Shown: positions 60,561 through 64,000 of the stretch, in pieces
Layout of the letters: each line of letters starts with the position of its first letter
Position numbering within the stretch: position 1 is the first letter of the stretch
Assembly (NCBI RefSeq): GCF_002288925.2
Contig: NW_022098067.1
Coordinates: 1,508,707-1,572,706, forward strand
DNA: 64,000 nt
Direction of reading: 5' to 3'
Source of the DNA: Delphinapterus leucas
Taxonomy: Eukaryota; Chordata; Mammalia; Artiodactyla; Monodontidae
Position numbers and translations under genes: made by a program
Notes under the pieces: generated by a model
What the model saw: only the letters and a program-made list of their open reading frames with translations
What the model was told of the DNA's origin: nothing
Databases searched by the model: none

Positions 60561-62235
60561 TTGAACAAAGGGTTTCATTTTAAAATAACGTTTGAAAATT
60601 TCTGAAAGAGATCTCTAAGGCCTCATTCAGCTCTATGGTCCATTCTGACAAAGCTACTCTCCATTACTACTGATAGTGAGAAATAGAAGATTCCTGACGT
60701 AATTACAATCCATAGCTAAAACCCTAAGAGACAAGGTTCAGCTGCCTGAGGCCATCAGACTCAGAGAAAATGTTTCAGGGCAGTAATCCATCAGGACTAG
60801 TATTAGAATATAGGATTCAAAGTCAAATAATATATGTTCTGATTTTAGCTCTATATTAACTAGGCAAATCAGCTTACATATAGTACAACTCAATTTCTCG
60901 TCTATAAACTGTTTCAGAGGGGAGAGTCATTTTCAGCTACTAAGACTACATTATGAACGAGGATATCCTTTATGTTTTCCCAACAAGATCTAAAGCCGCC
61001 CAAAGCCTTTCCAAAGGCTACAGGAAAAAAAAAAAAAAAAAAAAATCCTCCCCTGTACGTCTCCCTTTCTTGGTCGGCTTCTAGGTAAGACTAATCATCA
61101 TTTTGTATAGAGTCTCCTCTCCCCTTCCAGACATCAGTTCGCCTCCCAGTATTCTTCTTCTTTATAGGTGTTCCTATGCTCATATCATTTCCCAAACCTT
61201 GTCTACATTTGTACCAGGGCTTACATCCAGTAGAGTTGCTAAAAATGACCAATAGATAGAATTCTTTTCTCCTTTTGTTTCTAATTAAGTACTAAAGACA
61301 AAAGTAATTGACAAAATGAAGGAAGAAATTCAGAGTAAAGCCAGGGATAAGCAGTTAAATGCCTGTGAAAGATGGGAACTGACCTGATAAATGCATGGAT
61401 TCCTTCACGGATAAAAATTAGCAAACTCCTCAGTGTTTTCTGCTGGACTGAGCTTTCAGGTCCATTTATGCAAAAAAACATATCTCATATGCATATGTCA
61501 CACAGGGTTGCTCAACATAAAGGTTCAGTATATGGTGTATCAGGATTTCTAACCCATAAAAGCCAATCAAAAATCACCAAATTTTTAAACTAAAAAGACA
61601 GTGTGCATGATATCAAATCCCACCACACTCACTTGCCCTTCTCAGAGAAACATCACTTCTAATGTAGCTATGATGTTTCAGGACCAGACTTAGGTATAAT
61701 TCTTTGTTTCTTATTTTGAGTTGAACTCTATTATTCCATAACTTCCAAAAAGTTGGTCTTCATTCTTCCTTTTTTCAAGAACACACTTACTTTCTCTGGC
61801 ACACAACAATCCTTTTAATATATGAAATCAATGTCATCTGAAATAAGTCTCTTTTGTAGGCTTTCACCAGATTCTATAACTGCTCCTCATTGGAGAAGTT
61901 TGGAATCACCTAAAAATTTCTGTCATGTTCCTTTGGATATATTCCAGCTTCTAACTATATTACTTGAGTAGATGGATTGGTAAATAAAAATACTTCTATT
62001 GAATTGAAAAGCAGTGATCTCAAAGAAAAATCAATAAACAGAGTGAATTAATTAAGCAATGTCCTTGCTGATTAATTTTTTTAAGATCATTGTTTTTCAA
62101 ATCAGAAAGTATTTTGAAAACTAGTTGTATGGATTTAAAGTCTTAACTCAGTCCTGTGTACACCTGAATAGATCTTAATCAATTAACTTTTAAATGGATT
62201 AGTTTTAGTAAAAGGCAGCATCTTTTGCCTGTCTC
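60560..62235. other. Unique intron downstream of DDI1
   Basis: Contains a 21-A tract at 61025-61045 without a recognised retroposon body. No credible coding frame. Confidence 0.45.
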
Positions 62236-62239
62236 CTAT

Positions 62240-62370
62240 GTAAATCAGGTACTATGTAAAATATTTTACATATACTACTACCATTAGTCTTCAGAATAGA
62301 CCTTCAAAAGAGTTATCATTTGACTGTATTTTACAGATAAGAAATTCAAGGCTCAGAACTATTATGAAAC
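62240..62370 (+). repeat. MIR fragment
   Basis: AGGTACTATGTAAAATATTT, TATTTTACAGATAAGAAATT and CAAGGCTCAGAAC fit MIR. Confidence 0.65.
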
Positions 62371-62819
62371 ATTCAAATATCCAAAGCTTACTGTTTTTTA
62401 AACTTTTTTTGACAACAATCTGCATTTTAAATTGTGACCAAGTTTTACATCACACACACACAGGCAAAAGCACACAAACATCTATCTTTGAAACAAAAAG
62501 ATTCTTGAAGTAATATGAAATGTTTTATCCTTTCCTAGCCTATTTCTTCAAAATGTTATATTTTATTATTTAAAAAATATTTTAGACATGCTCCACTAAC
62601 TGTACCCAAGGTCTCCTGATCCACAATTTGAAAGGCCCTGACTTCCCAGATGGCCTGATTCAAGTCTTTCTGATTTCAAATGCCACGTTCTTTCTAATAT
62701 GTAACCTTCTTGACATGACCCATTTTAATTCTAGATACTGGCACAAAACTGTTTCAAAGTTTCATTTTATGAAGACTACCAAAACACTACCAGTAAAAAT
62801 GGAAACAGAGCAGCAGTAA

Positions 62820-63010
62820 TCAGAATACACTCAGCAATTATTTATTGAACATCCATGAAACATGCACTGAGCCAGGTTTTTATAAGCATGAAAGTGAATA
62901 AGGTACAGTTCTAGACCTCAAGGTGATTACAGCTTTGTGTAGAGGTAGGAGACAGTCTTGTGATCAGCTAAGAACAAACAAGGTAGACATGTAATCAGTA
63001 CTATGTTAGT
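62820..63010 (+). mobile_element. Ancient LINE (L2-like) fragment
   Basis: TTATTTATTGAACATCCATG, CATGCACTGAGCCAGG and CTAGACCTCAAGGTGATTAC fit the same repeat as at 12235. Confidence 0.5.
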
Positions 63011-63692
63011 GCAAATGAAGGCATAAATTTTAATTGGGGAGTTATTTTTTAAATAAATAAGCAAGCCAGTAAAATGTACTTTCAATATGTCTAAAATGAC
63101 CATCACTGATGCTAGAAAAAACAAACAATGAACCATATTCTCCTCCTAAAGTTCAGGTTGCTAATATACAACTTACAAGTATCTACTCTTGGGAATTTAC
63201 TACCTGAAAAATGATGAACAGTTCTTCATTTTCTTTCTTCCCTTAGAAATCATGATAAAGTAGACCACATGATGAAATAGACATAATTTGTTTAAAATAA
63301 CAAGCCATTTTAAAATTCCATCAAGACTTTGCTTTCACCAATGCCCACTGAAATACCCATCTCACTTAAAAGAAAATCACTTTGTTAATAAGCATGCATT
63401 TGAAGATCAAAGCAATGCATTCTGCCACAGTTAAACTGGAAGACTGATAATATTTGAGATTAGTAGAGCATATATATAATCCTAACTTCTTTCTTAAAAT
63501 ACCAGGTCATAAAATTTCTCTTGCTTCTAGAAGAAAATCCACTCCCCCAAGAGAAAAAGGCAAGTGGATATCTGAATGTATGACTTCATCTTCACTGCGG
63601 GTATTAAATGTTGCCTTTTTTAAGAAAACGTTGTACTTCTTTCAGAGAGTCATTTGCTGACATCCAACACTCCATAAAGAAACACTTGAGTA

Positions 63693-63899
63693 GGGCTTCC
63701 CTGGTGGCGCAGTGGTTGAGAGTCCGCCTGCCGATGCAGGGGATGCGGGTTCGTGCCCTGGTCCGGGAGGATCCCACATGCCGCAGAGCGGCTGGGCCCG
63801 TCAGCCATGGCCGCTGAGCCTGTGTGTCCAGAGCCTGTGCTCCGCAACGGGAGAGGCCACAACAGTGGGAGGCCCACGTACCGCAAAAAAAAAAAAAAA
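63693..63899 (+). mobile_element. CHR-type tRNA-derived SINE, short form
   Basis: Forward copy with a perfect 17-bp target-site duplication AAAGAAACACTTGAGTA (63676-63692 and 63900-63916), A box TGGCGCAGTGG, B box GGTTCGTGCCC and a pure A tail. It is antisense to PDGFD. The perfect duplication and pure tail suggest a recent insertion. Confidence 0.95.
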
Positions 63900-64000
63900 A
63901 AAGAAACACTTGAGTAAATAATGAGAGTCATCTGGGATTCACACCAGGAAACTGCTGATGAAGATATTAATCAACCCTAACATTTATAGTTATCCTCTGA

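Larger units (their letters stand above)
25906..64000 (-). other. PDGFD: PDGFD intron 1 (partial), host of DDI1
   Basis: At least 38 kb of intron lies upstream of exon 2, phase 1. Five CHR SINEs, a Tigger/MER2 fossil, a hAT fossil, MER5A, LTRs, L1/L2/MIR fragments and the nested plus-strand gene DDI1 lie in it. PDGFD exon 1 was not found, so the intron extends past the right edge. Confidence 0.85.

Noticed and set aside
61025..61045. 21-A tract as a retroposon tail
   Set aside because: No poly(A) signal, recognised body or target-site duplication was found.
1..64000. CRISPR arrays, bacterial operons, phage or rRNA/tRNA genes
   Set aside because: Nothing prokaryotic is present. The tRNA-like boxes belong to SINEs, and no free-standing tRNA, rRNA, U6 or snoRNA was recognised by eye.

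Overview
The window is nuclear DNA from a mammal, almost certainly a cetacean. Seven copies of a tRNA-derived SINE of the CHR type lie in it. Six are about 210 bp and one is about 355 bp; most have an intact A box and B box, and all are flanked by clear target-site duplications. The L1 3' ends are of the cetartiodactyl type. Long introns, ancient MIR/L2/MER repeats and vertebrate splice sites exclude a prokaryote or a compact genome.

The whole window sits inside one gene, PDGFD (platelet-derived growth factor D), transcribed from the minus strand. Exon 3 is at 22428-22608 and exon 2 at 25701-25905. Their splice sites and phases fit each other exactly, and together they encode most of the CUB domain. 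Bases 1-22427 are part of the intron after exon 3, 22609-25700 is intron 2, and 25906-64000 is part of the very long intron 1. Exon 1 (signal peptide) and the later exons (hinge and PDGF/VEGF domain) were not found and presumably lie outside.

Nested in PDGFD intron 1, on the opposite strand, is the intronless gene DDI1 (58467-59666, 399 aa). It is an intact retrogene related to DDI2, with a ubiquitin-like domain, a helical domain and a retroviral-type aspartic protease domain keeping the D-S-G-A active site. The same host/guest arrangement is known in human and mouse. The two genes are not expected to share a pathway: PDGFD is a secreted growth factor and DDI1 an intracellular ubiquitin-linked protease.

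The rest is intron, made of interspersed repeats of several ages: SINEs, L1/L2/L3 LINEs, MIRs, five probable LTRs, and hAT and Tigger DNA transposon fossils. Microsatellites and unique AT-rich DNA fill the spaces. The points most worth a second look are an 18-nt tandem alternative acceptor at PDGFD exon 2, an unassigned exon-like segment on the plus strand at 41027-41166, an overlapping upstream AUG at DDI1, a candidate conserved non-coding element near 51.45-51.74 kb, and a retroposed 3'-end-like segment near 28.1 kb. I found no convincing evidence of a wholly new biological system; most other open frames are repeat-derived or chance.
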